The notes beneath the pieces were generated by a model. The model had not been told where the DNA came from and ran no database searches. It saw only the letters and a list, made by a program, of their open reading frames with translations. 64,000 nt of DNA. It comes from Diplonema papillatum (Eukaryota > Euglenozoa > Diplonemea > Diplonemida > Diplonemidae). The DNA lies in NCBI GenBank assembly GCA_030068145.1, contig JAPJBO010000367.1, positions 62,001 through 126,000 of the forward strand, in the 5' to 3' direction. Shown piece by piece: positions 11,310-20,761 of this stretch (position 1 is the first letter of the stretch; each line of letters starts with the position of its first letter). The position numbers and the translations under genes were made by a program.

Positions 11310-12634
11310 ATGCTGCGATGCCTCATGGGATCGCTGCTGCGGGCTCCCAGCGTGAAGGTGGCGGCGCCCGCGCTGCAGTCGCAAAAGAGGGAGCTCGGGC
11401 ACGTGCACCCGTCTCTGGGTAAAGGGCTCGGCATCCTCAGAGGAAGGCGGAGCATCATCAACGGCACCCGCATTTCTCGAATCCCCGGTATGAAGAATTC
11501 CGGGACGTGGGTCAGCCTTGGCCGGATGGGCACGCAGACCAACATTGGCACAAAGCGGTTCGCCCAGCACGCGGAAGACCCGTACATCACCTACCGCAAG
11601 AACCAGTACCAGCGCATCCTCGGTCAGGACAAGGCCAAGGTTTGATCCAAATATTTCCCCCCCCCACCCGCTTCCCCCAAACAAGACTCACACCGCAGTC
11701 CTGTCTGCCAGCCGCGGCCTCCGGCTTCAAGAGCAGCTGCGGCCCGGAAAACCCCGCCATCCCCCCCGCCTCACAAGTTAAACGGAGACTTCAAAAATGC
11801 GACCGCTTACTACAAGAAACAGTCTACAAAAAAAGACTCTGCACTTGTATACTTTGCACGACCGAGTTGCTAACAAGACGAACATCCCGGAGGCTACGAC
11901 TCCGGAGCATGGCGACAGGCTTTTTTTTTTGTCGGATTCCTTTCAGCTCCCTTTTTCTTTCGTGCAGGTAATCATCAACAAGCTGATCATCAAGAAGCCG
12001 AGAAGACCGAACTCCGGTAAGATTCTGTGCTGCTCCGTATCCCTACGGCGACCGTCTATCCGCACGGGCGAGCCTGTTCAAACGAAGGTATGTTTCACCT
12101 GTCGTTGCATCCTTGAAAACCGACCCTGTACGCCGAGTAAGAAGACCATTCAACGTCAAGGACCCCCACCCCGGAACAGGGCCGACGATTCTTATCCAAA
12201 GGACCTACTGATGAGTGGGCTGCGTTCAACGAGAGAAGTCCGAGACGAAGAAACGATGTGCGCACAACACCGCGCTAGGAAAATGAAGAAACCAGAGGGC
12301 CCTTTGTCCCTCATAGGTTCGTTCCCTGTTTACGGAATCTTGCACTCCCTTTTCGTAGTCAGTTCCTAGTTCACTTCCGACTGGCAGGTGAGAGCCCCAG
12401 TATCAGTAAACCGCAAAGAAGAAACAAATAAGTTAAACTTAATTCACACAGTTCCACGCTCACATCGGAGTCAAGAGCGTGCCCCTTCGCGAATATTCTG
12501 TGGTCGAGGTGAGGCCCAGGCACAAGCGTGGTATCACAACCAAGTACCAGTGCAAATGGGGCAAGTACGACTTTCCAGCAAAGGCCGAAGCTTCCATGAA
12601 GAAGCGGCAATATGAAGGGAAGCAGGGCTACTGA
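11310..12634 (+). CDS. Mitochondrial ribosomal protein uS12-like, spliced
   Basis: Exon 1 is 11310-11639 (ATG, 110 codons, donor GTTTGA) with a basic N-terminus that could be a mitochondrial presequence. Exon 2 is 11968-12016, after a pyrimidine-rich acceptor, and carries KKPRRPNSG, which matches the uS12 signature K-P-K-K-P-N-S-A. The last exon is 12452-12634 (TGA): its LREYSVVEVRP ... TTKYQCKWGKYDF resembles the uS12 segment LQEHSVVLVRGGR ... GVRYxxVRGKYD. At least one middle exon between 12017 and 12451, which should carry the RKCxRVRLxxG region, could not be placed. The role would be decoding-centre protein of the mitochondrial small subunit. The N-terminal 80 residues are unlike standard uS12 and the final part is divergent, so this is a family-level call only. 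A nuclear location implies transfer from the mitochondrion. Confidence 0.5.
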
Positions 12635-12888
12635 TTTCTGAAGGTCGGTCTTTCTTGCCCTCCCCTTAGAATCGACGAGGGTAATAACTTTCAGCCTCGT
12701 TCCTTCTGTCGCGCTCCTGCTCTTTTGGCAGCGACTTCCGTCAGGCTTGGCTGGTGCGGATGAGTTCGGCAGTCCGGGTTCATGAATGAGATTCGTGCCA
12801 TTCTCTGGGTAGAGTTGCGTTTCTCAGGCGAGTATGAAGAGGGCCTCTCACCAAGGTAAACTGTGCGAACCAGTGCCGCTAGCCGTGT

Positions 12889-13044
12889 CTGCCGGCAGAC
12901 CCATGCTGTGGCATGCAGGTCTGCCGGCAGACCCATGCTGTGGCATGCAGGTCTGCCATGCTGTGGCATGCAGGTCTGCCGGCAGACCCATGCTGTGGCA
13001 TGCAGGTCTGCCGGCAGACCCATGCTGTGGCATGCAGGTCTGCC
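12889..13044 (+). repeat. Palindrome-containing 32-bp tandem repeat
   Basis: About five units of TGCCGGCAGACCC plus ATGCTGTGGCATGCAGGTC follow one another; one is shortened. Each unit holds the perfect palindrome GTCTGCCGGCAGAC and the near-palindrome GCATG...CATGC, so a single strand could fold into a series of hairpins. No gene overlaps it. Confidence 0.9.
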
Positions 13045-13195
13045 CGAATGTGTTCGTACCTCAAAGGATCGAAAGTCGACCTCGGCACGTGCTGTAGCAG
13101 AGCGTTCTATAAGACTGAACCGGCGCGCGCGACTCCGCCGCGCGTGCGCGGATCGCGCCTGCTGCTGGCGGCCGGATTTCCCCCGGCCATCCTTC

Positions 13196-13312
13196 AGCCA
13201 GATCCTGACCGGCTCCGGCAGTTTCCGATTGTTTCTGGCCATTTCCGACCGTTCCTGACCGTTTCCGACCGATTCCGACTCGTTCGAACCGTTTCTGGCC
13301 GCTGAGGCAGGG
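13196..13312 (+). repeat. Degenerate 10-12 bp repeat
   Basis: Variants of GACCGTTTCCGACC recur about ten times with small changes (GACCGGCTCC, GGCCATTTCC, GACCGTTCCT, GACCGATTCC). Non-coding simple sequence; no function is suggested. Confidence 0.75.
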
Positions 13313-13619
13313 GGAAAGCGGGGTCAAAGAAGTCGCGCACGTCGCAGCGGCGACTGCTTCTCTTGTGTAAACCCGCGAAGAGTCTCAGCTCGTCCCGCCT
13401 CATTGCCGTCCTTTGCTTTTCGCTTTTTCCGCGGGTGCGACAGCATGGCGGTGGTAAGCAACAGGTGGGTATCGGCGTACCAGCGCAAGCGAGTCTGTTG
13501 GACGGCTGCGTCAACAATAAAGTACAGACATGGGCGCTGCAAAGACCACCAACAAACGAACTGGCAAGGCGTGCCCAGGGCTTACGCAGCTCTTTAGTCT
13601 GCGAGCTAAATAGGAACTG

Positions 13620-13750
13620 TAGGGTTTGTTGAACGCTTACGCCCGCCACTAAACCCAGATTCACCTGTGTTTCGTGTGGGCTACAGCACATTTACCTCCT
13701 TTGATCTTTTGCAGCTGGCAGCCTCCTCAAGTATTCGTACAAAGCAGGTG
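13620..13750 (-). repeat. SINE-like dispersed repeat, subfamily R1
   Basis: A reverse-strand copy showing TTGTTGAACGCTTACGCCC, GCTACAGCAC and GGCAGCCTCCTCAAGTA in the same order as the copy at 9793-9915. On the minus strand it begins with the family's ACCTGCTTTGTAC start. Confidence 0.88.
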
Positions 13751-14034
13751 CTTGTACAAAAAAATATATAGAGCATAGGGGGCTCGCCTGCCAGTGTTGC
13801 ATGTCTTTGCCTCTGCCTCCTCTCCGGCCGTAACCCTCCAGTGTTGCGGTGGTAAGCAACAGCAGGATCTGCCGACCGGAATCCCCGGTACTGCGGTTTA
13901 TTCCCCAGATGAATCTGCAGAAAAGATAGAACGTGCTGAAAACGTACTGATTTCAGCACGTGTACACGTACTGAATCAGCATGTGTACAAAAAGAAACTA
14001 AGAAACTTAACGTGCTGAAATCAGTACGTTCAGC

Positions 14035-15410
14035 ATGCTGAACGCAAGGCCTGGGCGTGCCCCTGCACGGGCAGGCAAGCACAGGCAGGCTTGCCGGCGT
14101 TGCAGCGGTGTACCGCGTGCGAAGTGCTTCTCAACCAGCAGACGGCGGACGGTCCAGACCAGTCGTTCGATGCGGCAGGCCAGGTTTAGGTGCAAGCCTC
14201 GACTCCTCTCTCACGAGCACCAACGCGTTAGGGGACACCTTCAGGTTGCATGGCGAAGCACCATTATTTTCCATCCTCAGCCTAAACAACCGGAGACCTT
14301 TATATGATGCCGACCTTCTAAGCCGCAAATATATTCGGGGGTGGGTGATGAAGCTTAAACCCAGTGCATGTCGCCCGCGCGCTGCAGGGAAGCAGACAGG
14401 GCTTGCCCCTGGCAAGCACAGGCAGGCTTGCCGGCGTTCCGGCGGCGCACCGCGTGCAAAGAACTGCTCGTCAACCAGCAGACCGCCAGACGGTCCAGAC
14501 CAGTCGTTTCGACGCGGCAGGCCAGGCTTCAGCCTCGACTCCCCCCCTCGCAAGCACCAACGCATTATTTCCAAGCTTCCCATCCTCAGCCTAAACAACC
14601 GAAGACCTTTATGATACCGACTTTCTAAACCACAGATATATGCTAGACTGGTAGTCGTCCAACCGAGAATCAAGAGAATCTTTTAGCCTCCCAGGGGTAG
14701 TTGCTCTTACATGAACCTTCCGAAGCAGGGTGGGGGTGTGTGATGAAGCTTAAACCCAGTGCATGTCGCCGCGCGCAGAAGCGACCGTCTAGCGGAGGTC
14801 GCCCGCGCGCTGCAGGGAAGCAGACAAGGCTTGCCCCAGGCAAGCACAGGCAGGCTTGCCGACGTTCCGGCGGCGCACCGCGTGCAAAGAACTGCTCGTC
14901 AACCAGCAGACCGCCGGACGGCCCAGACCAGTCGTTCGATGACGCGGCAGGCCGGGCTTCAGCCTCGACTCCCCCCCTCGCAAGCACCAACGCATTATTT
15001 CCATCCCTCCCCAAGCTTCCCATCCTCAGCCTAAACAACCGAAGACCTTTATGATACCGACTTTCTAAACCACAGATATATGCTAGACTGGTAGTCGTCC
15101 AACCGAGAATCAAGAGAATCTTTTAGCCTCCCAGGGGTAGTTGCTCTTACATGAACCTTCCGAAGCAGGGTGGGGGTGTGTGATGAAGCTTAAACCCAGT
15201 GCATGTCGCCGCGCGCAGAAGCGACCGTCTAGCGGAGGTCGCCCGCGCGCTGCAGGGAAGCAGACAAGGCTTGCCCCAGGCAAGCACAGGCAGGCTTGCC
15301 GGCGTTCCGGCGGCGCACCGCGTGCAAAGAACTGCTCGTCAACCAGCAGACCGCCGGACGGCCCAGACCAGTCGTTCGATGACGCGGCAGGCCGGGCTTC
15401 AGCCTCGGCC
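14035..15410 (+). repeat. Tandem copies of a segment reaching into the next gene
   Basis: A unit containing AAGCACAGGCAGGCTTGCC, a GTCAACCAGCAGAC-type block, GACCAGTCGTTCGA and CTCAGCCTAAACAACCG is repeated four times, at about 14035-14310, 14340-14660, 14670-15109 and 15110-15410. The last two are offset by exactly 440 bp (14681 matches 15121) and are nearly identical. The final copy runs into the ORF at 15141-17771. The direction of decay, with the best match nearest the gene, is what upstream duplication of a gene's 5' region would give. Confidence 0.85.
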
Positions 15411-17771
15411 CCTTCTTCTCCCGTTCCTACCCAGCAGCAGCAGTTCCGCACGCTCGCCCCCAGCGCATCTCCACCGCCGGCGTCCACCCGCAGGGGGCGG
15501 CGGGCTTCGAAGCCGGAACACCCGCCCCTTTTCCGGGCGGGGGCCGCCCCGTCCGTGGCGCGCGCCGTCTCCGCGCGCGCGGTGCTGTCTTGGGCGGATG
15601 CTGGCTCCCTCGTCGGCTGGGGCTCAGCGGACACACAGGGGCCGTGCTGCACGGTCCGAGCTTGCTGCCAGCAAACCGGTGGTGTGAACTGCACGGCACA
15701 CAGCCGGGGGGCCTTCGACGCCGCGGCTCCGAGTGCCTGCTACCTGCCCGGCGGAACCCCCGCCGGCTCCCGCCCTCAGGAGACCTGTCCGAAGAAAGCC
15801 GCAGGCGTGGCTCTCCTCCGGAGGCTGGAAGCTGCGTGCAACCCAAGCCTCCGTGACGCAAAGCGGGGACACTCCACTCTTTCGCGCGTCAGCGGGTCCG
15901 CCTCGCGGCAGCTGGAAGGGGAAGCGTGCGAATCGTGCCTGAGACGCGCAGGAGCCGGCGGGGGCTTCTTGAAGCGACGGGGAGAAGCTTGCGAATCGAG
16001 CTTGCGCGTCACCGAAGGAGGAGGGTTTGCCGTGAGGCGACTCGAAGAGGCGGCAGACATAGCGGAGATACAAGGCGGGATACTCCCCGGCTGCGGCCAA
16101 CGGTTCGTCTTGCAGCAGCTGGAAAACGAAGCGTGCGAATCGAGCTTGCGCGTCACCGAAGAAGCAGGGTTCGTGGTGACGCGACTCGAAGAGGCGGCAG
16201 ACATAGCGGAGATACAAGGCGGGACCATCACCGGCAGCGGCCAAGAGCGCTGCACTGGCGGGTTCGTCTTGCAGCAGCTGGAAAACGAAGCGTGCGAATC
16301 GAGCTTGTGCGTCACCGAAGAAGCAGGGTTCGTCGAGAGCCGACTCGAAGAGGCGGCAGACATAGCTACGATACAAGGCGGGACCATCACCGGCTGCGGC
16401 CAAGCTGCAACGCAGGCGTTCGCGCCAGCCGAGGGCGGTTTAGACGGCTTCGTCGCCAGGCAGACGGACGCGCACCGATGGAAGCACGCCACAGGCGACG
16501 CCTCCTCCCTGCGCAACGGCACTGACCCCATGCTGCAGCTGTTCGTTCCCGAAGGCGACGCCGACGGCGGCTGCCTGCTGGACGCGTCGGACGCGCGGCC
16601 GGCGAAGCGCGGCGCGTGGCGTGGCAGCTTTTTCTGCGGCGGCGCCTTCCTCGAAGGCCGACGGCGCCCCACCGCGGCGGAAGGCAAGCCCACGGCGGGT
16701 ATACCGCCGGGCGGCGAGTTCGACTTCTCGTTGTTCCCGGCCCCCGGCTCGCACAACGACCTCGCCAGGTCTTGGCAGCAGCACGGCGCCGGTTCGAGGC
16801 GGCCGTCCTCCATCACGACCGCGTACACGTTCGACACATTCGAGTACAGCGACGATTCGGGACGCGAGCTCCGGTCCGAGCCGACGCATTACTCCCTGTC
16901 GGTCTCTTACGACCCGCACACGGACCGAACCGACAGCTCGGCTTCCCGTTGCGCGGGATCAGGGTCCCTGCGGGTCTCCAGCGCAACGACCGCGCGGAGC
17001 CGGCGGTCCGGCTGCGACGGCGACCGGGCCGAGGTGCGGCGGGCGCTGCGGGGGATGAGCTCGCTGTCAGAATCGTTTCTGTCGTCGTGCTCCGGGGGCG
17101 GCGGCACCGCGGCGGAGCTGCGGGCGACGGCCCGGCACGAGGGCGATGGGCCGGACTGCCTGGGCATCCCAGTTGAGTCTCCGCGCGGCGGCTTCAAGTC
17201 GGGCGCGAAGAACAGCTGGGTTTCCTCGCGGTCCAGCCTGTTCACGCTTTCGCAAGGCTCGCTCGCCTGCGACGACCGGCAATGCCACACTTCACCCCTC
17301 CCGGCGCAGCGCCGCCCTTCGAAGCACCGGCTTTCGTTCGATGAAACCTCGAGGGCGTCCTCGAACCTGACCACGTCCTTCTCCGCCAGCACGTCCACGC
17401 ACCCCTCGCAGCGTACTCCTGAGGCGGGGTCCCCCGTGCAGACGCAGGCTGATCCGGTTGCGGCGGATCACTACAGCGTGGTGCTGTCCTACAACTACCC
17501 CGCCGTCGGCAGCTTGTACTCGCGGCGCACGGGGCAGGTGCCCGTCTTCGTGTCGACCGGCGCGGCGGACCTCGCGAACTGCGCGAAGCCGGAAGCCGTG
17601 TCCTTCCCGTCCGACCGGCCCGGCTTCGACCCGACGCGGGTCGCCGCAGAGAGCGCGTTTCGGTCCTTCTTCGACAGGAAGCGCGAGCGCAGCTGCAGGC
17701 ACCACCCGAGCCTCGCGGCTCCCCATTGCCGCGCGACGCTTCCCAGGCTGGGCCCACCTCTGGGACCGTGA
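15141..17771 (+). CDS. Large unrecognised protein with internal repeats and Ser-rich C-terminal half
   Basis: The frame is open for 876 codons to a TGA at 17769. The first hundred codons lie in duplicated DNA. A strong acceptor (TTCTTCTCCCGTTCCTACCC then AGCAG, ending near 15437) makes it likely that the real coding exon starts there, after an unseen upstream exon. Residues about 275-425 contain three or four copies of a 40-50 residue unit (QQLENEACESSLRVTEEAG, then RLEEAADIAEIQGG). The rest is Ser/Arg/Gly-rich with no domain I recognise. The repeat region is also open in other frames, including two minus-strand frames, so strand choice rests on the C-terminal codon pattern and the acceptor and is not certain. 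A SINE-like R2 copy starts eight bases after the stop. Confidence 0.45.
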   Translation: MLLHEPSEAGWGCVMKLKPSACRRAQKRPSSGGRPRAAGKQTRLAPGKHRQACRRSGGAPRAKNCSSTSRPPDGPDQSFDDAAGRASASAPSSPVPTQQQQFRTLAPSASPPPASTRRGRRASKPEHPPLFRAGAAPSVARAVSARAVLSWADAGSLVGWGSADTQGPCCTVRACCQQTGGVNCTAHSRGAFDAAAPSACYLPGGTPAGSRPQETCPKKAAGVALLRRLEAACNPSLRDAKRGHSTLSRVSGSASRQLEGEACESCLRRAGAGGGFLKRRGEACESSLRVTEGGGFAVRRLEEAADIAEIQGGILPGCGQRFVLQQLENEACESSLRVTEEAGFVVTRLEEAADIAEIQGGTITGSGQERCTGGFVLQQLENEACESSLCVTEEAGFVESRLEEAADIATIQGGTITGCGQAATQAFAPAEGGLDGFVARQTDAHRWKHATGDASSLRNGTDPMLQLFVPEGDADGGCLLDASDARPAKRGAWRGSFFCGGAFLEGRRRPTAAEGKPTAGIPPGGEFDFSLFPAPGSHNDLARSWQQHGAGSRRPSSITTAYTFDTFEYSDDSGRELRSEPTHYSLSVSYDPHTDRTDSSASRCAGSGSLRVSSATTARSRRSGCDGDRAEVRRALRGMSSLSESFLSSCSGGGGTAAELRATARHEGDGPDCLGIPVESPRGGFKSGAKNSWVSSRSSLFTLSQGSLACDDRQCHTSPLPAQRRPSKHRLSFDETSRASSNLTTSFSASTSTHPSQRTPEAGSPVQTQADPVAADHYSVVLSYNYPAVGSLYSRRTGQVPVFVSTGAADLANCAKPEAVSFPSDRPGFDPTRVAAESAFRSFFDRKRERSCRHHPSLAAPHCRATLPRLGPPLGP
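15966..16405 (+). repeat. About 140-bp internal tandem repeat within the unrecognised ORF
   Basis: Blocks starting near 15966 (diverged), 16100 and 16260 share TTGCAGCAGCTGGAAAACGA, GCGTGCGAATCGAGCTTG, CGACTCGAAGAGGCGGCAGA and GATACAAGGCGGGA. Units keep frame in all three forward phases and in minus frames, which is why several long overlapping frames appear here. Confidence 0.88.
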
Positions 17772-17778
17772 CGTTCGC

Positions 17779-17990
17779 CCATTTTTTTACATAAGCGCCA
17801 GCTTGAAAGGAAATGCTCGACGATGCTGCCCGACAAAGAACAGAAGGGAACCCAAGTGCTGTAACTACCGAACCACGTGTTGAACGGACGTGAGGTCATG
17901 CGGGTCTACCCCGACACGATAAATCACACAAACACAACAGGTCAAAGTCCTGAGCGAGAAAGCAACACACGGTGGTGTAAGCGAAGAACA
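17779..17990 (+). repeat. SINE-like dispersed repeat, subfamily R2
   Basis: Begins with a T run and TACATAAGCGCCAGCTTG, then GGAAATGCTCGACGATGC, ACTACCGAACCACGTG, GAACGGACGTGAGGTCATG and GGTGGTGTAAGCGAAGAAC. The copy at 23196-23415 is almost identical and others lie at 35824-36025 and 47635-47830. Confidence 0.9.
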
Positions 17991-18526
17991 AATCAGATTG
18001 TGTTTGTATTGTATTTGCCCCTTACTTCTATATTTCCTCCCTTCCATTCGGAGTCGAAGCAGCAACGGAGTATTTTTGTCATAACAATTAATTGTAAACA
18101 CGAAAGAGAACGCTGGCAGCGTGTTTGGGAGAAGATTCGCCTAACGATCATATTTACTCACTATCACTCACTAACAGGCTAATCCTCCCCCGGCACGTAC
18201 AAACAAACATCGCGCCTATTCTTTTTAACATTTCTTCTGTACTCCCCTTGGCTCTTGTTTCGTTGGTAACGAGTCATTTGCATGTCAACTGAGTACCACA
18301 CCCGCACACCACATTTTCTCTCTTGTTGCGTTAGTACGGAGTCGTTTGCATGCAACTGAATACTACACTGACACATCACACTTCTTCTGTGCTCTTGTTT
18401 CGTTAGTAATTAGGCATTTGCATGCAGCCGAGTCCCGGCCACAGGGGCACATTCCGTGCTTCCCTGGCTCTAGTTGCGTTGGTACGGAGTCATTTCCATG
18501 CAACTGAGCCACATTTCCACCACCAG

Positions 18527-18660
18527 CTTCGGCTGACACCATTTGCGCACTTAACCATGGTTAAAAAGCGACTGAAAGCATAGACACAAAGATAGCTCAA
18601 AGCATCTGCAGATATAACGAAAAGCCTCCAGGCAAAAACCCGTTTTTCACATTTCTTCTG
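18527..18660 (+). repeat. Dispersed repeat R3
   Basis: Shared block: CTTCGGCTGACACCATTTGC, the palindrome TTAACCATGGTTAA, GACTGAAAGCA, CACAAAGATAGCTCAAAGCA and AAACCCGTTTTCACATTTCT. Further copies are at 39158-39300 and 45362-45495. In two copies an ATG inside the palindrome opens a short frame; in this copy that frame is stopped early, so I treat the family as non-coding. Confidence 0.88.
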
Positions 18661-19132
18661 CTTCCCGTCTGTCCTGCCGAACCAATCAGGGGGAGCACAC
18701 CGCATGCTTGGAGGAAGGACCTGCGCCCGCCACAACTCCCCTCCCTGTTTTGCGCACGCTGCACCTCCATCTCCGTCGTCGGCTCGGGATTACAGAGGGC
18801 ACTCTGGTTCTAAACTTCCGCTATCGACCGCAAGTGTACCGACCCAGGTGTCCGATGGGGTCGACCCTTGACTGTGCTTGCCAGTATTTGAACACAAGCT
18901 TCCAGTAGCCCTTCGTGCGCAGCGAAAGGAACCGAGCTCGAGTGTGGACGTACCCGCGCACGATCATTCATATTCGCCGGAGCAGCACGAAGAGAAGCGA
19001 GGAGACCGGAAACTCCCCGGAGAGATGGTTCCTGCACTGTAACTCGTCTCTCTCTCTTTCTCTCTCACATATTCTAGAAGGGTCCATATTATCCGTAGTA
19101 GGTTTCGTTCCTTGCTTACGGAGTCGGCTCTA

Positions 19133-19355
19133 TTGTATAAGCACCTGCTTTGTAGGAAATGCTTGAGGAGACTGCTTGTTGCGATAGATCAAAGGAGGTA
19201 AATGTGCTGTAGCCCACACGAAACACAGGTCTCTGGGTTTAGTGCGTAAGCGTTCAACAAAAGAGACCCACTTTGTAGTTGTATTGTTTTCTCCCCCTCT
19301 AGCCTCCTTCGAAATGAGCACAAGGCAGTCCCTCGAGTATTTTTGCTTTCATTTT
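19133..19355 (+). repeat. SINE-like dispersed repeat, subfamily R1
   Basis: A long copy starting ATAAGCACCTGCTTTGTAGG, running through GCTGTAGCCCACACGAAAC and CGTAAGCGTTCAAC to a tail TCCCTCGAGTATTTTTGC. It fixes the family start and end better than the other copies. Confidence 0.9.
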
Positions 19356-19498
19356 CTGACTAATGAGACCTCAGCACGATACTATTATGTTGTCGACAAC
19401 GAACAAGTAAAATAATAAAGCAAACACATTTCTTCCGAAGAAGCCTTGCTGCTAGAGGCTAGCGTCAAGCACGCATGAAAGGCAGTGTCCTGCATGGT

Positions 19499-19650
19499 GG
19501 GAGTCCAGCCTCAGCTGGAGCTACGGCTGGAGTTAAAAAGCCGGCATGGCACCAGCTTTTTTGGCTCACGCGTTTTCGATGTAGCACACCTGCTTGTCGG
19601 GTGTGAAATGGCAAACCCTCTTTTACTCCAGCTTCTGAGGCTGGTCCACC
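19499..19650 (+). mobile_element. Foldback element, copy 1
   Basis: The left arm GTCCAGCCTCAGCTGGAGCT and the continuing GCTGGAGTTAAAA face the right arm TTTTACTCCAGCTTCTGAGG then CTGGTCC about 100 bp away. A second element with matching arms is at 41579-41682. Non-coding, MITE-like; no target duplication could be defined. Confidence 0.65.
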
Positions 19651-20761
19651 GTGTGCCGAAACATTATGCCTTCCCAATCTCTTCACCCCCAAGCTTTAGC
19701 AGTCAACCGGAGACTGCTAATGATACCAGCTTTCTAAAACTCAGAATACGTAAGGAAAAAACATCCTCCGGATATCCAAGCCGCGCCCAAGTTTCTAAAG
19801 AATCACTTGTGTTCTTTTGGTCGCCTTTGCGCAGGGGTGGAATTCTCACTCTATGAACCAAGCGGCTGTATATCTATAGAAAGCATCTTGGTGGTGACCG
19901 TCAGTTTCCTGGTACCACCTGTTGCCGTGTGACCAGGCCGAGGAGAAAACACGCGTTTCAGTTCAGAACTGAAGGAGTAGCCGTCGAAGCTGCGGCGGCT
20001 GACAACTAGCTCTCAGGTATCTACCTGCATGTCGCCGAACAATCTGAGACCACTGAGAGCTGTCTGACGCACCAACCGAGCATTGAGGCTTGGCTTGCTG
20101 GGACACAGTATCTTCACGGACGGTAGGCTTCAGGGCAGAGCGGGCGGAGTTGTGCCGTCATGCCAATTCCGGCTCAAGCTTTGCATGCAAGCTGTTCACC
20201 GTCAATCTCTTTCCCCCTGGAGCAATTTGTTGGCTCTTTCTCTCTCTCTCTCTTTTTCTCTCTCTGCCTCTGCTTGTTCTGAAGTGGCCTTGCCACCTGT
20301 CGTCATTTACACCAGCAGCTTCCACTGGTTCCGCACTACTCACGCCTCCCTTACTGGCATACAAACACACGCTTCCGCGTAGTGTCCGCCTACGAGTCGG
20401 TTATATCGTATCGCACGTCTTTTCTCTCATTGTCTGGCTTCTTCTCGTTCTCCTTTTTGCTTTTCAGCGCCGTTTTTAAGTACTAACAATCTCGCGGCCC
20501 TTTAATGAATCGTGCAGGCTAAGAAGAGGTAGACAGCGTGCTTCGGCGGCTGATCAGAATTCAGTGTGTGGGTTCCGGTTTCAGTGATTTTTAACCCTCT
20601 TTTCAAAGTTCTTTGCATCTTTCCATCACTGTACTTGTTCGCTACCGGCCTCCGGGGAGATGTTTAGCCTTAGCAGAGGGACGCCTGCCGATTAGCTCAG
20701 TTCAAAATTGTGTTGCAGTTGCAACATGCAAATTCGTCTGCTTAGGAGCACTGAATTCTAA

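Larger units (their letters stand above)
17991..20761. other. Repeat-rich intergenic stretch before the MFS gene
   Basis: At 18230-18500 a 60-70 bp block recurs about four times (CTTGTTTCGTTGGTAACGAG, TCATTTGCATGCAACTGA, then an A/C-rich link). R3 lies at 18527-18660, R1 at 19133-19355, R4 at 19458-19500 and a foldback element at 19499-19650. A CT microsatellite is at 20238-20270. No coding exon is supported; a 5' leader exon of the MFS gene may lie near 20510-20760. Confidence 0.6.

Noticed and set aside
12889-13044. CRISPR-like palindromic repeats
   Set aside because: Units abut one another without spacers and the genome is eukaryotic.
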